A DNA stretch of 64,000 bases from Thermococcus camini (GTDB lineage: Archaea; Methanobacteriota_B; Thermococci; Thermococcales; Thermococcaceae), in assembly GCF_904067545.1 (NCBI RefSeq), contig NZ_LR881183.1, positions 624,277 to 688,276 of the forward strand. Reading direction: 5' to 3'. Both the position numbers and the translations under genes were made by a program. Position 1 is the stretch's first letter. Every line of letters begins with the position of its first letter. The notes below the pieces were generated by a model. It made no database searches. It worked only from the letters and a program-made list of their open reading frames with translations, and was not told the DNA's origin. This document shows, one piece after another, positions 43,071 through 56,183 of the stretch.

Positions 43071-44387
43071 ATGTACCGGACGCACTACTCGAGCCAGATT
43101 ACGGAGGAGCTCAACGGCCAGCGCATCAGGGTGGCCGGCTGGGTCTGGGAGGTCAAGGACCTCGGAGGCATAAAGTTCCTCTGGATAAGGGACAGGGAAG
43201 GCATAGTTCAGGTAACCGCCCCCAAGAAGAAGGTTGACCCTGAGCTGTTCAAGCTTATCCCGAAGCTCAACGCGGAGGACGTTGTTGCGGTTGAGGGAAC
43301 TGTGAACTTCACGCCCAAGGCCAAGCTTGGCTTCGAAATCCTCCCGGAGAAGCTTGAAATACTGAGCAGGGCGGAATCACCTTTGCCGCTCGACCCGACC
43401 GGAAAGGTGAAAGCCGAGCTGGACACCAGGCTGGACAACCGCTTCATGGACCTCAGAAACCCCGAGGTAATGGCGATTTTCAAAATCAGGTCCAGCGTTT
43501 TCAAGGCCGTCAGGGACTTCTACCATGAGAACGGTTTCGTCGAGGTTCACACCCCCAAGATCATCGCCACCGCCACCGAAGGTGGAACCGAGCTCTTCCC
43601 CATGAAGTACTTCGAGAAAGATGCTTTCCTCGCCCAGAGCCCCCAGCTCTACAAGCAGATAATGATGGCGAGCGGCCTCGACAGGGTTTACGAAATCGCC
43701 CCCATATTCCGCGCTGAGGAGCACAACACGACCAGACACCTCAACGAGGCGTGGAGCATCGACAGTGAGATGGCCTTCATAGAGAACGAGGAGGAGGTAA
43801 TGGAGCTCCTCGAGAGGCTCGTCGCCCACACCATCAACTACGTCCGCGAGCACAACGCCAGGGAGCTTGAGGTTCTCAACTTCGAGCTCGAGGAGCCGAA
43901 ACTGCCGTTCCCGCGCGTTACCTATGACAGGGCCCTTGAGATACTCGCCGACCTCGGCAAAACTATAGAGTGGGGCGAGGACATAGACACCGAGGGTGAA
44001 AGACTCCTTGGAAAGTACATGATGGAAAACGAGGAGACACCGCTGTACTTCCTCTACCGCTACCCCAGTGAGGCGAAGCCCTTCTACATAATGAGATACG
44101 ACGATAAGCCGGAAGTCTGCAGGGCCTTCGACCTCGAGTACAGGGGTGTTGAGATAACCTCCGGCGGTCAGAGGGAGCACCGCTACGACGTCCTCGTAGA
44201 ACAGATAAAGGAGAAAGGCCTCAACCCGGAGAGCTTTGAGTTCTACCTCAAAGCCTTCCGCTATGGAATGCCGCCCCACGGTGGGTTCGGGCTCGGGGCT
44301 GAGCGCCTGATAAAGCAGATGCTCGACCTCGGTAACATCCGTGAGGTCATACTGTTCCCCAGGGACAGAAGAAGGCTTACACCGTAA
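43071..44387 (+). CDS. aspS: Aspartate-tRNA ligase
   Basis: Class IIb aminoacyl-tRNA synthetase, 438 residues, of the archaeal type without the bacterial insertion. N-terminal OB-fold anticodon-binding domain ([27 protein letters not shown]), motif 2 with [14 protein letters not shown], and motif 3 [20 protein letters not shown] near the C-terminus. Strong GGAGGTAAATAGG ribosome binding site. Probably co-transcribed with the KH protein. Confidence 0.96.
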   Translation: MYRTHYSSQITEELNGQRIRVAGWVWEVKDLGGIKFLWIRDREGIVQVTAPKKKVDPELFKLIPKLNAEDVVAVEGTVNFTPKAKLGFEILPEKLEILSRAESPLPLDPTGKVKAELDTRLDNRFMDLRNPEVMAIFKIRSSVFKAVRDFYHENGFVEVHTPKIIATATEGGTELFPMKYFEKDAFLAQSPQLYKQIMMASGLDRVYEIAPIFRAEEHNTTRHLNEAWSIDSEMAFIENEEEVMELLERLVAHTINYVREHNARELEVLNFELEEPKLPFPRVTYDRALEILADLGKTIEWGEDIDTEGERLLGKYMMENEETPLYFLYRYPSEAKPFYIMRYDDKPEVCRAFDLEYRGVEITSGGQREHRYDVLVEQIKEKGLNPESFEFYLKAFRYGMPPHGGFGLGAERLIKQMLDLGNIREVILFPRDRRRLTP

Positions 44388-44446
44388 CGCCTTTATACCA
44401 CCTTTTCCTTTTGGTGATTAGTTAATACTCTTTGGAGGCTGGAGGC

Positions 44447-46498
44447 ATGAAAAAGGCCGTTGCTCTAATCCTGCTGGGACTGATGGTTTTCTCCCTAACA
44501 CCTGTGGTGCATTTAGCGAAATCCGCCACCGTGCCCAAGAGCGCCAGCATAACCGGCGTTTCACTGGGTCTGAAAGACAAGGCGGTTCTCGGCCCGTTTG
44601 AGGTTCAGTTTGTCGACGTGAACCCCAACTGGAGCAAGATATACCTCCAGGTTGACGGCCCGCAGGGATCGCTCAGGTACGTCGTTAGCCAGGACGGATA
44701 CCTCCTATACCCATCGAGTGCGAACGTTTACCTCAACGTGAGCCTTGTGTGGATTAGGTACGATACCAAATCTGTCCTGCTGGAGATAAAATCTCCCCTT
44801 CAGAAGATATTGTCCAACAGGAACATGGTGGTTGGAAACACCCTCACACTTCCCGAGGGATTCCCCCAGATAAAGATAAAGCTGACATCGGTCTCCGGTG
44901 ATACCGCGTCTTTCAAGGTCACCATGCCGTACGGGGACACATACACCCTCACCGTGGACAAGGGCTCCGCGGGAACCGTTAGATACAAGCTGGACGGTAC
45001 ACACTCATACTCAAACTACCTTACGATAGAGGTCACCAACACCGTTAGCAACGGGGCCACGATCAACGTTTACATACCAAAGATAGCCTCCACCAGCTTC
45101 AAGATCGTTAAGGAGGGGCAGGATACGAATCCTCCCGAGCAGAACCCGCAGGAGACCGTACTCGTTTACAACGGGCTCATCTATGTCAACGAGAAACTCC
45201 CGGTCAAGGTCGAAAACACCACCTACTACGTTAAGCTCGTATCCGCAATTCCCGACGTGGCAAAGGTGGAGATCCTTAGGGGCAGCCAGAGTCTTGGGAC
45301 AATGCTCCTTGAAGTTGGGGACGTCCCGAAGGACGTTCCAAAGACACCTCTCAGGCTGTCCGTCCAGGGAGTCGAACCAGACTACAAGCGCGCTACCCTG
45401 AGGGTGTATGCACCCCTGGGCGCAGAGGTTACCCCCATACTCCGGCAGGCGAACCTGGTTGCCGATATAAGCGCGATTCCCAGGGAGATGATGCTGACCG
45501 ACAGCATTGTGGTCACAATCAATGTCCAGAACCTCGGCAGGGGAGACGCCTACGACGTGAGCGTCGCCGCGCCGATACCGAACGACTTCGAACTCATCAG
45601 CATGACCAAGACGTGGAACCTTAAGGCCTTCCCGGCCTTCACGAATATGCCGGCCCTCATCTACGTCCTCAAACCCACGAAGGTCGGCGAGTTCGACATC
45701 GGAAAGGCGACCGTTACCTTCTACGACGACAAGAGCCTGGAAACCGGCAAGAAGAGGGTTATCCACTCAGCGCCGCTCACGGGCATTAAGGTTTACAACG
45801 TTCCCTCCATAGACGTCAGCGCTCAGGCATACAACGGCACCTGGAGTAACTACGTGACCGCCAAGGTCGGGGACAAGGTCAGCCTCAGGTTCACCCTCCG
45901 CGCCTCCGACGGCAACCCCGACTACGAGTTCGTCAAGAACGCCACCCTGCTCCTTGACCTCCCATCAAGCGTTGACGGTCAGGCGCTGGTTGACATCGGC
46001 ACTATAAGGGCCGGTGAGACCAAGACCCTTCAGCTCGACCTCACGGTGCTCAAGGAGAATCTCACCAACATTAAAGCCACCCTTGTATACCTCGATCCGC
46101 TCGGTGGGGAGCACCGGCTTACCCTCGGCAGCCTCGTCACGATCAACAGCATTCCCCCGAGGATAATAACGGAAGAGGTCAAAGTGTGGCCGACGGCAGA
46201 GGAACTTCCCTCCTACGTCAACCAGACCCTCGCCAAGATGGACGACCCCAAACAGCTTGCGGAGGAGCTTGCGGGCATCTCCGCGGAATACCTCCCGCCG
46301 GAGAGCAACCCGTGGAAGCCCGCGGCGATAGTGTTCATCCTGCTGACCGTCATACTCGCAGGGGTGGCCTACAGGTACTGGGACGAAGCAGAGAAGCTCA
46401 AGGAGAAGCTTGAGCGGAGGAAACAGAGGCGCCCTGGAGGACTGCCGAAGAAAGAGGGCGAGGAAGAGGGAGAGAGCTCTGAGATAGCTGAGCTATGA
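44447..46498 (+). CDS. Large surface protein, C-terminal membrane anchor
   Basis: 683 residues, not assigned to a known enzyme. Signal peptide MKKAVALILLGLMVFSLTPVVHLAKSA, beta-rich repeats, and two CARDB-like segments (LTDSIVVTINVQNLGRGDAYDVSV; KVGDKVSLRFTLRASDGNPDYEFVKNATLLLDLPSS) typical of cell-surface adhesion modules. One membrane helix near residue 630 (AAIVFILLTVILAGVAYRYW) followed by a basic then acidic cytoplasmic tail. GGAGGCTGGAGG precedes ATG 44447. Resembles archaeal S-layer-associated proteins; role unknown. Confidence 0.75.
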   Translation: MKKAVALILLGLMVFSLTPVVHLAKSATVPKSASITGVSLGLKDKAVLGPFEVQFVDVNPNWSKIYLQVDGPQGSLRYVVSQDGYLLYPSSANVYLNVSLVWIRYDTKSVLLEIKSPLQKILSNRNMVVGNTLTLPEGFPQIKIKLTSVSGDTASFKVTMPYGDTYTLTVDKGSAGTVRYKLDGTHSYSNYLTIEVTNTVSNGATINVYIPKIASTSFKIVKEGQDTNPPEQNPQETVLVYNGLIYVNEKLPVKVENTTYYVKLVSAIPDVAKVEILRGSQSLGTMLLEVGDVPKDVPKTPLRLSVQGVEPDYKRATLRVYAPLGAEVTPILRQANLVADISAIPREMMLTDSIVVTINVQNLGRGDAYDVSVAAPIPNDFELISMTKTWNLKAFPAFTNMPALIYVLKPTKVGEFDIGKATVTFYDDKSLETGKKRVIHSAPLTGIKVYNVPSIDVSAQAYNGTWSNYVTAKVGDKVSLRFTLRASDGNPDYEFVKNATLLLDLPSSVDGQALVDIGTIRAGETKTLQLDLTVLKENLTNIKATLVYLDPLGGEHRLTLGSLVTINSIPPRIITEEVKVWPTAEELPSYVNQTLAKMDDPKQLAEELAGISAEYLPPESNPWKPAAIVFILLTVILAGVAYRYWDEAEKLKEKLERRKQRRPGGLPKKEGEEEGESSEIAEL

Positions 46499-46561
46499 AC
46501 TTCTTGCCTTTTTTCTCCTTAACTTTATAAATCGGTTCTCGCAGTTTCTTCGGGATGGGAC

Positions 46562-46918
46562 ATGTTCAGGTACAAGCAGGTCATAGTCTCCCGGAAGGAT
46601 CTGAAGCTCAGCAAGGGTAAGTTCGCCGTCCAGGTTGCCCACGGAGCGGTTACCGCTGCACTGAAGGCTCAGAAGGAAAAACCCGAATGGTTCAAGGCCT
46701 GGTTCCATGAGGGGCAGAAGAAGGTCGTCGTTAAGGCTGAAAACGAGAAGGAGCTTTTTGAACTGAAGGCCCATGCAGAGAAGCTGGGCATCCCAACTGC
46801 GCTCATCAGGGACGCCGGTCTGACGGAGATACCTCCTGGCACGATAACCGTCCTCGCTATTGGTCCGGCCCCGGAGGAGATTGTGGACAGGGTTACCGGC
46901 CATCTAAAGCTGGTGTGA
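46562..46918 (+). CDS. pth2: Peptidyl-tRNA hydrolase (Pth2)
   Basis: Releases tRNA from prematurely dropped peptidyl-tRNA; archaeal/eukaryotic family. 118 residues, typical length. Landmarks: KQVIVSRKDLKLSKGKFAVQVAHGAVTAAL, and TALIRDAGLTEIPPGTITVLAIGPAP. Its stop is three bases before the truD start, so both are likely one transcript of tRNA-related functions. Confidence 0.96.
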   Translation: MFRYKQVIVSRKDLKLSKGKFAVQVAHGAVTAALKAQKEKPEWFKAWFHEGQKKVVVKAENEKELFELKAHAEKLGIPTALIRDAGLTEIPPGTITVLAIGPAPEEIVDRVTGHLKLV

Positions 46919-46921
46919 GAG

Positions 46922-48172
46922 ATGGATCACCGCGAGTTTTTTTCCCGGTTCAGGTATCTGAGCAAAGAACCCGGCATTGGGGGCAGGATAAAGGTTCAGC
47001 CGGAGGACTTCGTCGTCATCGAAGACCCCCTGCCCCAGATATTTGAGGGCAGGAAGCACGCCATCTTCCTACTCAAAAAGCGGAACTGGGACACCATGAG
47101 CGCCGTCAAGGAGATAGCGAAGCGCGCCGGGATTAACTATAGGGACATCGGCTTCGCCGGGACGAAGGACCGGCACGCGGTGACCTATCAGTACATAAGC
47201 GTGCCGGCCGAGGCGAGGGGGGCCGTTGAGAACGTCCAGATAAGGGACATAAAGCTCCGCTTCGTCTCCCATGGCAGGTTTATCAAACTCGGTCATCTCC
47301 TTGGGAACCGGTTCAGAATAATCGTCCGCGACGTTGGTGAGGATGCCTTTGAGAGAACCAGAGAGATAGTGAGAGAACTGAAGAGAAAGTGTGGCTTTCC
47401 CAACTACTTTGGCTACCAGCGTTTCGGGGAGAAACGTGTCACGAACCACCTGATCGGAAAGCTCCTCCTCCGTGGAGACTTCGAGGGTGCCGCGAGACTT
47501 TTCCTGGGTGCCCACGGGGGGGACATGGAGGGCGACGAAGCTAGGAGGCGCTTCTGGGAGACGGGCGACGTTGAGAGAGCCTTAGAGGAATTTCCGAACT
47601 TCCTGCGCTATGAAAGGACACTCCTCTACCGCTACAAGGAGACGGGGAGCTGGAGAAGGGCCTTCCTCTCGCTGCCCCTCCCAGTAATGCGTATCTTCAT
47701 CCACGCCTACCAGAGCTACCTATTCAACCTCTACATTTCCAGGAGGATTGAGAGGGGCATTCCTCTGAACGAGGCCCTCGTCGGCGATATCGTTGTTCAG
47801 GTCAAGGGAGGTATTCCCTACCGCGATAGAACGTACCGCGTCACCAAGGGGAACCTCGATTTTGTGAACGAAAAGATACGGCGCGGCGAGGCCATGGTTT
47901 CCGGCCCGCTCTTCGGCTTTGCGGTGAGGCGTGCTAAGGGGCTTCCCGGAAGGCTGGAAGAGGAGATACTTGAGGCGGAAGGGATATCCCTCGAAGTCTT
48001 CAGAAAGCTTCCGAAACCTATGGCTGAACCAGGCGGAAGGAGGGAGCTTCTGATACGGCCCCTGGGCCTCACCTACGGTCACATCCCTGGAACGGGAATG
48101 TGCTTCCGCTTCTTCCTGCCGAAGGGGGTTTATGCAACCAGCGTCCTGAGGGAGATAATGAAGGACCACTGA
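46922..48172 (+). CDS. truD: tRNA pseudouridine(13) synthase TruD
   Basis: Modifies U13 of tRNA (and possibly U35 of tRNA-Tyr, as Pus7 does). 416 residues with the catalytic aspartate in [17 protein letters not shown] (Asp83), [11 protein letters not shown], and the TruD insertion domain in the middle ([15 protein letters not shown] borders it). Length suits archaeal TruD. Co-oriented and nearly overlapping with pth2. Confidence 0.96.
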   Translation: MDHREFFSRFRYLSKEPGIGGRIKVQPEDFVVIEDPLPQIFEGRKHAIFLLKKRNWDTMSAVKEIAKRAGINYRDIGFAGTKDRHAVTYQYISVPAEARGAVENVQIRDIKLRFVSHGRFIKLGHLLGNRFRIIVRDVGEDAFERTREIVRELKRKCGFPNYFGYQRFGEKRVTNHLIGKLLLRGDFEGAARLFLGAHGGDMEGDEARRRFWETGDVERALEEFPNFLRYERTLLYRYKETGSWRRAFLSLPLPVMRIFIHAYQSYLFNLYISRRIERGIPLNEALVGDIVVQVKGGIPYRDRTYRVTKGNLDFVNEKIRRGEAMVSGPLFGFAVRRAKGLPGRLEEEILEAEGISLEVFRKLPKPMAEPGGRRELLIRPLGLTYGHIPGTGMCFRFFLPKGVYATSVLREIMKDH

Positions 48173-48222
48173 TGTCCAGCAACCCTTTTATCGGGTTTTC
48201 TCAACTTTTTTCGGTGGTGTGA

Positions 48223-48960
48223 GTGAGGGTGAGGGCAATATCACTTGACATAGACGGTACTATAACCTATCCCGACAGGCGGCTCAGTGAGAACGCTTTG
48301 AGGGCAATACGGCTCGCCGAGAGTCTGGGCCTTCCGGTCATGCTCGTCACCGGCAACTCGGTACCGTTCGCGGAGGCCATGGCCATAATGATAGGCACCA
48401 GCGGACCTGTTGTCGCGGAGGACGGGGGCGCGCTGTCCATAAAGGACGGACGGCTGAGGAAGAGGGTTTACCTGACGAAGATGGACGAAGAGTGGATTCT
48501 CTGGAGCGAGATAAAGAGGCGCTATCCGGAGGCCGTCATGAGCTTCTCGATGCCGGAGAGAAAGGCAGGGCTTGTGATTATGAGAACGATTCCAGTCGGG
48601 GCAGTTAGGGAGATCATAGGGGAGCTCGGGCTGAACCTCGTCGCCGTTGATTCCGGCTTCGCGATACACGTCAAGAAGCCCTGGATCAACAAGGGTACGG
48701 GGATCGAAAAGGCCTGTGAGATACTCGGGATAAGTCCCAGGGAAGTTGCCCACGTCGGGGATGGAGAAAACGACCTTGACGCCTTCCGGGTCGTCGGCTA
48801 CCGCGTCGCCGTTGGTCAGGCCCCGGAGAGCCTGAAAAGGGAAGCCGACTACGTGACAAAAAAGACCTACGGGGCCGGTGGAGCGGAGGGCATAGTTCAC
48901 ATCCTTAAAGAATTCGGCTACATGGGTGAGGGCGATGATGATCCGCTTGGCGACCCTTGA
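48223..48960 (+). CDS. Phosphoglycolate phosphatase-like HAD protein
   Basis: 245 residues of the COG0561/archaeal phosphoglycolate phosphatase type: motif [17 protein letters not shown], motif [26 protein letters not shown] lysine motif, and motif [24 protein letters not shown] with C2-type cap between II and III. GTG start at 48223 follows GGTGGTG. The 3' end overlaps the acetyltransferase gene. Confidence 0.88.
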   Translation: MRVRAISLDIDGTITYPDRRLSENALRAIRLAESLGLPVMLVTGNSVPFAEAMAIMIGTSGPVVAEDGGALSIKDGRLRKRVYLTKMDEEWILWSEIKRRYPEAVMSFSMPERKAGLVIMRTIPVGAVREIIGELGLNLVAVDSGFAIHVKKPWINKGTGIEKACEILGISPREVAHVGDGENDLDAFRVVGYRVAVGQAPESLKREADYVTKKTYGAGGAEGIVHILKEFGYMGEGDDDPLGDP

Positions 48961-49768
48961 CGACGTTGGGGGAATAGTTGCACTCCACACTGCCAACGAG
49001 AGGCTCAGCGGCAACCTCTACGAACGCTACACCAGGGGCGGTCCCTGGATGAGCGTTGAGACCTGCGCAATCCATCTGAACAACCTCCTGCTGGATAACC
49101 AGCTGGTTGCCGTAGCGGAGTTGAACGGAGAAATCGTGGGCGAGGTCGAGGTTCTGTTCTCCGAGGAGCCCGTTGGTGGGGGGCTCAGGAAGATAGGGCA
49201 TGTGGACGTTATCGAGGTTCACCCCGACTACAGGGGCAGGGGAATCGGAAGGCTCCTGATGGAGTTCGTTGAGGAGGTAGCCAAGGAGCGGAAGGTCGAG
49301 ATGCTGACCGTCCAGCCGGATGAAGGAGCAGAGGGATTCTACAGAAAGCTCGGATTTGACGCTGATCTTTTCACGGGAACAACCGTATGGGTTCCGGCAA
49401 GGGGCGGAGGAACCGTGGAGCCTTCGGCGTTCGGCTGGGAGGACGTTAAAAACCTTGAACTGGTTGCTGGTAGATTTCAGAGCTCCTACAGCATGTTCTT
49501 CTCGGCCTTTAAGGACAACATCGCCGGGATTCACTATACCGTTGAATCCGGCAGGAGCGACGGCTCGTACTATGTCCTCAAGAGTCTCCCCGGGAGGGAG
49601 GGCGCTGCACTCCTTCTCTGGGGCAGGGTTGAGGATTTGAAGGCTGTTCTCGGCAGGGCAAAGGTTCTCGGGTTTGAGCGGGTTCTGACGCTCCTGCCGG
49701 GCGACGTTGAGAGCTTCGGCGCTGAAAAGGTGGGAAAAATTAAGATCCTCGCGAAGGAGCTCACCTGA
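48935..49768 (+). CDS. GNAT-family acetyltransferase
   Basis: 278 residues. The N-terminal half is a GNAT domain: [47 protein letters not shown] (acetyl-CoA loop RGRGIG), and GFYRKLGFD. The C-terminal ~140 residues resemble a second, degenerate GNAT-like unit ending in [12 protein letters not shown]. Substrate unknown. GGGTGAGG precedes ATG 48935 (another ATG follows); it overlaps the phosphatase gene by 26 bp. Confidence 0.85.
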   Translation: MMIRLATLDDVGGIVALHTANERLSGNLYERYTRGGPWMSVETCAIHLNNLLLDNQLVAVAELNGEIVGEVEVLFSEEPVGGGLRKIGHVDVIEVHPDYRGRGIGRLLMEFVEEVAKERKVEMLTVQPDEGAEGFYRKLGFDADLFTGTTVWVPARGGGTVEPSAFGWEDVKNLELVAGRFQSSYSMFFSAFKDNIAGIHYTVESGRSDGSYYVLKSLPGREGAALLLWGRVEDLKAVLGRAKVLGFERVLTLLPGDVESFGAEKVGKIKILAKELT

Positions 49769-50924
49769 GGAACTCCATGGCAAGGGCAACCTCCATCGCC
49801 GTGCCGAGGTGGAGAACCTCTTCATCAACGTCGAACCTTGGATGATGGTGCGGGTAGGTTATCCCCTTTTCCTCGTTGTAGATTCCGAGCATCAGGAACG
49901 CTCCCGGGACTTTCTGGAGATAGAAGGCAAAGTCCTCGGCGCCCATGGTCGGCTCGACATCGCTGTGCCTCAGCCCGTACTTTTCGGCAACGTTTCTGGC
50001 AAAAGCCGCCATGCCCTTATCGTTAACGGTCGGCGGGACGAGCTCCTCTATCGACAGTTCGTAGGAAGCCCCGTGTGCCTTTGTGACGCCTTCGAGTATC
50101 TCCCCCATGCGCGTCTGAATCAGCTCGCCTATCTCGTGATTGAAGAACCTTATCGTACCCTTCATCTTGACCTCCTCTGGAATCACGTTGAAGGCCGTTC
50201 CGGCGTGTACAGCAGTGACGCTTACAACGCCAGTCTCAATTGGAGGTACGTTTCTGCTCGCTATGGTCTGGAGTGCGAGTATTGCTTCCGCCGCTATGGG
50301 AATTGGATCGACGGTCTGGTGCGGCGATGCCCCGTGGCCGCCTTTTCCTATTATCCGTGCCTTGAATATGCCCGCGCCGGCCATGATGGGGCCTTCCCTT
50401 ATGCCTATGACCCCACTGGGGAGGTCATGCCAGACGTGGAGGCCGAACACTGCATCCACTCCTTCAAGTGCCCCACCCTCGATCATCTTCACCGCTCCGT
50501 TGCCGCCCTCCTCGGCCGGCTGAAAGATGAGCCTTACCCTGCCGCTGAACTCATCGATGTGCTCCGAGATTATCTTTGCGGCTCCGAGAAGCATGGCCGT
50601 GTGTGCGTCGTGGCCGCAGGCGTGCATCTTGCCCGGAACACGGGACTTGTAGGGGACGTCGTTCTCCTCCTGAACGGGCAGGGCGTCCATGTCCGCCCTG
50701 AGGGCTATAGTCTTCTCCCCTTCTCCGATGTCGGCAATTATTCCGGTTCCAACGCGCTTTATCCTGTATTCCCATTCGTGGAGGTGCTCTTCAACTATCC
50801 CCGAGGTTCTCTCCTCCTCGTACTTAAGCTCGGGGTGCATGTGGAAGTCTCTTCGCCAGGAGATTATCTCCTTTTCAATCCTCTTTGCCTCTGAAACCGG
50901 GTCAAAGCCCATGGTCTTCACCAT
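49761..50924 (-). CDS. M20-family metallopeptidase/amidohydrolase
   Basis: About 387 residues of the M20D carboxypeptidase/aminoacylase group. Metal and catalytic motifs: FHMHPELKYEE, MHACGHDAHTAMLLGAA, FQPAEEGGNGAVKMIEGG, and PTMGAEDFAFY near the C-terminus; lid domain in between. Start is uncertain: ATG at 50924 or 50912 both fit family length; upstream extension to 51095 runs through a tRNA gene and is excluded. No clear ribosome binding site, so the mRNA may be nearly leaderless. The last codons overlap the convergent acetyltransferase gene by 8 bp. Confidence 0.9.
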   Translation of the reverse strand: MVKTMGFDPVSEAKRIEKEIISWRRDFHMHPELKYEEERTSGIVEEHLHEWEYRIKRVGTGIIADIGEGEKTIALRADMDALPVQEENDVPYKSRVPGKMHACGHDAHTAMLLGAAKIISEHIDEFSGRVRLIFQPAEEGGNGAVKMIEGGALEGVDAVFGLHVWHDLPSGVIGIREGPIMAGAGIFKARIIGKGGHGASPHQTVDPIPIAAEAILALQTIASRNVPPIETGVVSVTAVHAGTAFNVIPEEVKMKGTIRFFNHEIGELIQTRMGEILEGVTKAHGASYELSIEELVPPTVNDKGMAAFARNVAEKYGLRHSDVEPTMGAEDFAFYLQKVPGAFLMLGIYNEEKGITYPHHHPRFDVDEEVLHLGTAMEVALAMEFLR

Positions 50925-51035
50925 GGGACATTCTGCCTGGGAGGATATTAGCTTTTCGATGCTCATCTGAATGGGGGCACCGACCGTAAAATTTATAAAC
51001 CCACCCAGATAGGTGATTACGGCGTCGATGGAAGT

Positions 51036-51113
<78 letters not shown>

Positions 51114-51124
51114 TTCCTTGGGTT

Positions 51125-51202
51125 GGGCCCGTGGTCTAGACTGGTTATGACGTCACCCTGACACGGTGAAGGTCCGGGGTTCGAATCCCCGCGGGCCCAC
51201 CA
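51125..51202 (+). tRNA. tRNA-Val (anticodon GAC)
   Basis: Acceptor GGGCCCG pairs with CGGGCCC, anticodon stem TCACC/GGTGA closes loop CTGACAC with anticodon GAC, T-arm CGGGG-TTCGAAT-CCCCG, discriminator A and encoded CCA. Probably co-transcribed with tRNA-Ala because the 11-bp gap has no room for a promoter. Four bases after CCA is the shared hairpin. Confidence 0.96.
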
Positions 51203-51206
51203 TAAG

Positions 51207-51228
51207 AAACTTTTCTGGCGAAAAGTTT
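51207..51228 (+). repeat. tRNA-trailing hairpin, copy 3 (after tRNA-Val)
   Basis: Arms AAACTTTTC and GAAAAGTTT around TGGC, identical to the 22 bases after tRNA-Thr (9754-9775), followed by CATCAAAG and then GTAGCTAC. Copy 2 after tRNA-Pro is likewise followed by a CAAGG and TAGCTCC at similar spacing. Confidence 0.85.
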
Positions 51229-51370
51229 CATCAAAGTTTGTAGCTACTAACTTTTGGTAAAGCTTTTTCCAAACGCTTGTTTGCCTGCGCGACGTCAAGC
51301 TTTGCTCGGGTGTAGACTGAGACGATAAGGTTTATAAGACAACGTCCCAACCCAACGTGAGGCGAGACCG
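51229..51370. other. Spacer with dispersed block copy C, before DUF357 gene
   Basis: Non-coding. Contains the plus-strand block at 51252-51290 (TTTTGGTAAAGCTTTTTCC then AAACGCTTGTTTGCCTGCGC), closely related to 10034-10074 on the minus strand. Toward its right end a TATA box, GGTTTATAAG, at about 51328-51337 serves the DUF357 gene. Confidence 0.6.
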
Positions 51371-51658
51371 GTGGGGCGGGAGATAACCGAGGAAAAGCTC
51401 CAGAAGTACTTTAGAATCACCGAAGAGGCTTTAAAGACCCTTGAAATAGCCGTCCATGAGAAGAGCCTTCTTAGGGGCGTTGCGGAGGATTTTCTGACGA
51501 TGGCGAGGAGCTATTTCAACGACGCCAGGTACTACTACGAGAGGGGTGACTACGTGACGGCTTTCGCGGCACTTAACTACGCGCATGGCTTTATCGACGC
51601 CGGCGTGAGGCTTGGCGTTTTCAGGGGAGAGGATGACAGACTTTTTGCCTTCGGCTGA
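51371..51658 (+). CDS. DUF357 family protein
   Basis: 95 residues, a small helical archaeal family of unknown function: [59 protein letters not shown]. The tyrosine-rich helix pair resembles HEPN/TPR-like helical hairpins, though this is only a shape argument. GTG start; a GAGGCGAG site precedes. Ten bases before the DUF555 gene. Confidence 0.85.
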   Translation: MGREITEEKLQKYFRITEEALKTLEIAVHEKSLLRGVAEDFLTMARSYFNDARYYYERGDYVTAFAALNYAHGFIDAGVRLGVFRGEDDRLFAFG

Positions 51659-51668
51659 GGTGAGAGCC

Positions 51669-52049
51669 ATGGGAGACTATGTCGTCGTTTTGGAGGCACC
51701 CATAATCGTGAGGGACGTCGAGACCAGTGAAGATGCGATAAACGTTGCGGTTTCCAAGGTCGCCAAGGCGCTTAATAAGGAGAAGCTTGATTTCGTGAGG
51801 GTTGAAATAGGCTACTCCCAGTGCCCCGTCTGCGGGGCCCACTTTGAGAGCGCCTTCATCATTGGCTCGGTGGGTCTCGTGGGGATGTACCTCACGATCA
51901 AGGTGTACAACGCCCAGACCATCGAGCACGCCGAGAGGATAGCCAAGGCCGTCATCGGCAAGGCCCTCAAGAAGGTTCCCCTCAAGGTCTATGAGATACG
52001 GGAGCTGACCGAGGAGGATACGGGGGACGGTCTGGAGCTTGGGGAGTGA
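51669..52049 (+). CDS. DUF555 (UPF0212) family protein
   Basis: 126 residues; conserved archaeal family without known function. Contains a CPVCGAHFESAF segment suggesting a metal site, within alternating strands and helices. ATG 51669 has GAGGTGAG five bases upstream; the in-frame start 19 codons earlier overlaps DUF357 and is rejected. Operon with DUF357. Ends directly against the convergent membrane-protein gene. Confidence 0.88.
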   Translation: MGDYVVVLEAPIIVRDVETSEDAINVAVSKVAKALNKEKLDFVRVEIGYSQCPVCGAHFESAFIIGSVGLVGMYLTIKVYNAQTIEHAERIAKAVIGKALKKVPLKVYEIRELTEEDTGDGLELGE

Positions 52050-52955
52050 TCAGATTTCCCCCTCGATTTCTTCTTCTGGAGACGTCTCCCAGTACACCCA
52101 CAGTGCGCCCAGGCTGTTTATTACGTACCGCACCGCTCCGAGGGAGAGCAGGAGGAGCAGCGTCAGTGCCCCCATGTAGTATTTGTACTGGAGAATCAGA
52201 AAGACGTCCACGATTGAGAGGCCCAGCCCCAGGGTGAAGTAGCCGCAGGGGTTGGATCTGGCGACGCGCCATATCTTCTCCACAACTCCCACGTTCCTGG
52301 TGAAGTAGTATGCTGGGACGACGAGCGCGAATGCCGGCGTGGCTATTATCCCGGCTATGAACGAGCCGAAGGGACCGAGGATCGCTATGGGAATCGCCAG
52401 GAGGATCAAGGCGATCAGAACGAAGATGAACGTCAGAACCTCCGCGGCAATCAGGGCTGGCAAAGCTTTCAATCCGGCCGCGATGGATTCCAGGGTCCTC
52501 TTCTCCCCCTCCCTGGCCAGCTCCACCGCCGCGTCCACGAGAGCGTAGCTGAAGGCCAGCTGAGCTAGGAATGCCCACACTGAAAAGATAACCATCAGGG
52601 GAATTTTTTCTCTCATCTCGCTCGATGCATGGAGGTACTCCCAGTACGTATCTCTGTAGACGCTCATTCCGCAGCAGCTCACGGTCGTCTCGTTGGGGCG
52701 GTAGTAGGTCTCGTCGCATCTCATTCCATGGCTCCCGAAGAATTCAGGGTTGGAGTTGAAAACCGAGTGGCAGGTTATGGCGTCGTTCTCCTTCTCCATC
52801 AACCTTAGTATCTCCTTCACCCTCCCGTAGCTCTCCATGAACTCACTCACCAGCGGGAAGGGAAGGGCGTAGGTTATGAGCAGGGCTGTGATGAGCAGAC
52901 CCATGAACTTCTTACTTCTGAGCGTCTTATTGGCCTCTATGTAAAGAGTCCTCAT
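52050..52955 (-). CDS. Polytopic membrane protein, function unknown
   Basis: 301 residues, not recognised. First helix LLITALLITYALPFPLVS, then an outside loop with four cysteines (TCHSVFN, MRCDE, SCCG), then about five helices (VIFSVWAFLAQLAFSYALV; AAEVLTFIFVLIALILLAIP; FIAGIIATPAFALVVPAYY; LGLGLSIVDVFLILQY; ALTLLLLLSLGAV). C-terminus acidic. The basic start MRTLYIEANKTLRSKK resembles ABC-2 type permease subunits. No ribosome binding site seen, possibly leaderless. Confidence 0.65.
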   Translation of the reverse strand: MRTLYIEANKTLRSKKFMGLLITALLITYALPFPLVSEFMESYGRVKEILRLMEKENDAITCHSVFNSNPEFFGSHGMRCDETYYRPNETTVSCCGMSVYRDTYWEYLHASSEMREKIPLMVIFSVWAFLAQLAFSYALVDAAVELAREGEKRTLESIAAGLKALPALIAAEVLTFIFVLIALILLAIPIAILGPFGSFIAGIIATPAFALVVPAYYFTRNVGVVEKIWRVARSNPCGYFTLGLGLSIVDVFLILQYKYYMGALTLLLLLSLGAVRYVINSLGALWVYWETSPEEEIEGEI

Positions 52956-52968
52956 GTTACATCATTAA

Positions 52969-55559
<2,591 letters not shown>

Positions 55560-55695
55560 TCCACCACCTGCTGGAGTAATGGGGGATGGGCCTTTTAAAT
55601 TTTTTGAGTCTGCGAGCCAGAAAAGCTTATAAACGAACCCCCGAAAGTGGCGATAGGTTGTAAACGGTGAATATCAATCTCATGAGGTGAGAAGA

Positions 55696-56088
55696 ATGGC
55701 TATCTGGCAGGGAAGATCACTCAAGAAGCCTTCGGGCGGAAGGATTATCCTCGCTAGGAAGAAGAGGAAGAGGGAGCTCGGAAGGGAGCCCGCTTTCACC
55801 AAGGTCGGCGAGGACAGGGAGAAGAAGAAGATAATCAGGACCTACGGCGGAAACAGGAAGGTAAGGCTCATCGAGGCCCTCTACGCCAACGTCTTCGACG
55901 GCGGGAAGGGCAAGAAGGTCAAGATACTCAACGTCGTTGAGAACCCGGCCAACAGGCAGTACGTCAGGAGAAACATAATCACCAAGGGCGCCATCGTCGA
56001 GACCGAGGCCGGCAGGGCCATCGTCACCAGCAGGCCCGGCCAGGACGGAGTTGTAAACGCCGTCCTTATCAAGGAAGAGAGCGCCTGA
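55696..56088 (+). CDS. rps8e: 30S ribosomal protein S8e
   Basis: Archaeal/eukaryotic small-subunit protein, 130 residues: [16 protein letters not shown] is the universal S8e start; the [13 protein letters not shown]-like segment ([16 protein letters not shown]) and [14 protein letters not shown] follow. GAGGTGAGAAGA before ATG 55696. Single gene with TATA box CTTATAAACG at about 55627-55636. The left 70-bp repeat starts 25 bp after its stop. Confidence 0.96.
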   Translation: MAIWQGRSLKKPSGGRIILARKKRKRELGREPAFTKVGEDREKKKIIRTYGGNRKVRLIEALYANVFDGGKGKKVKILNVVENPANRQYVRRNIITKGAIVETEAGRAIVTSRPGQDGVVNAVLIKEESA

Positions 56089-56113
56089 ACTCTTTTCCCC
56101 TTTTAAATGTCAT

Positions 56114-56183
56114 CGTTAAGTACCGTTAACCCTAAAAACTTTACGCTACCGTTAACTTCTCTGGCCTTACGGGGGTTAACGAT
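56114..56183 (+). repeat. 70-bp direct repeat, left copy
   Basis: Runs from CGTTAAGTACCGTTAACCC to GGGGGTTAACGAT and is identical, base for base, to 57478-57547. Within it, CGTTAACCC (56124-56132) and GGGTTAACG (56173-56181) form a 9-bp inverted repeat, and a further GTTAAC lies between. It overlaps the last two codons and stop of the AlbA_2 gene. Confidence 0.97.
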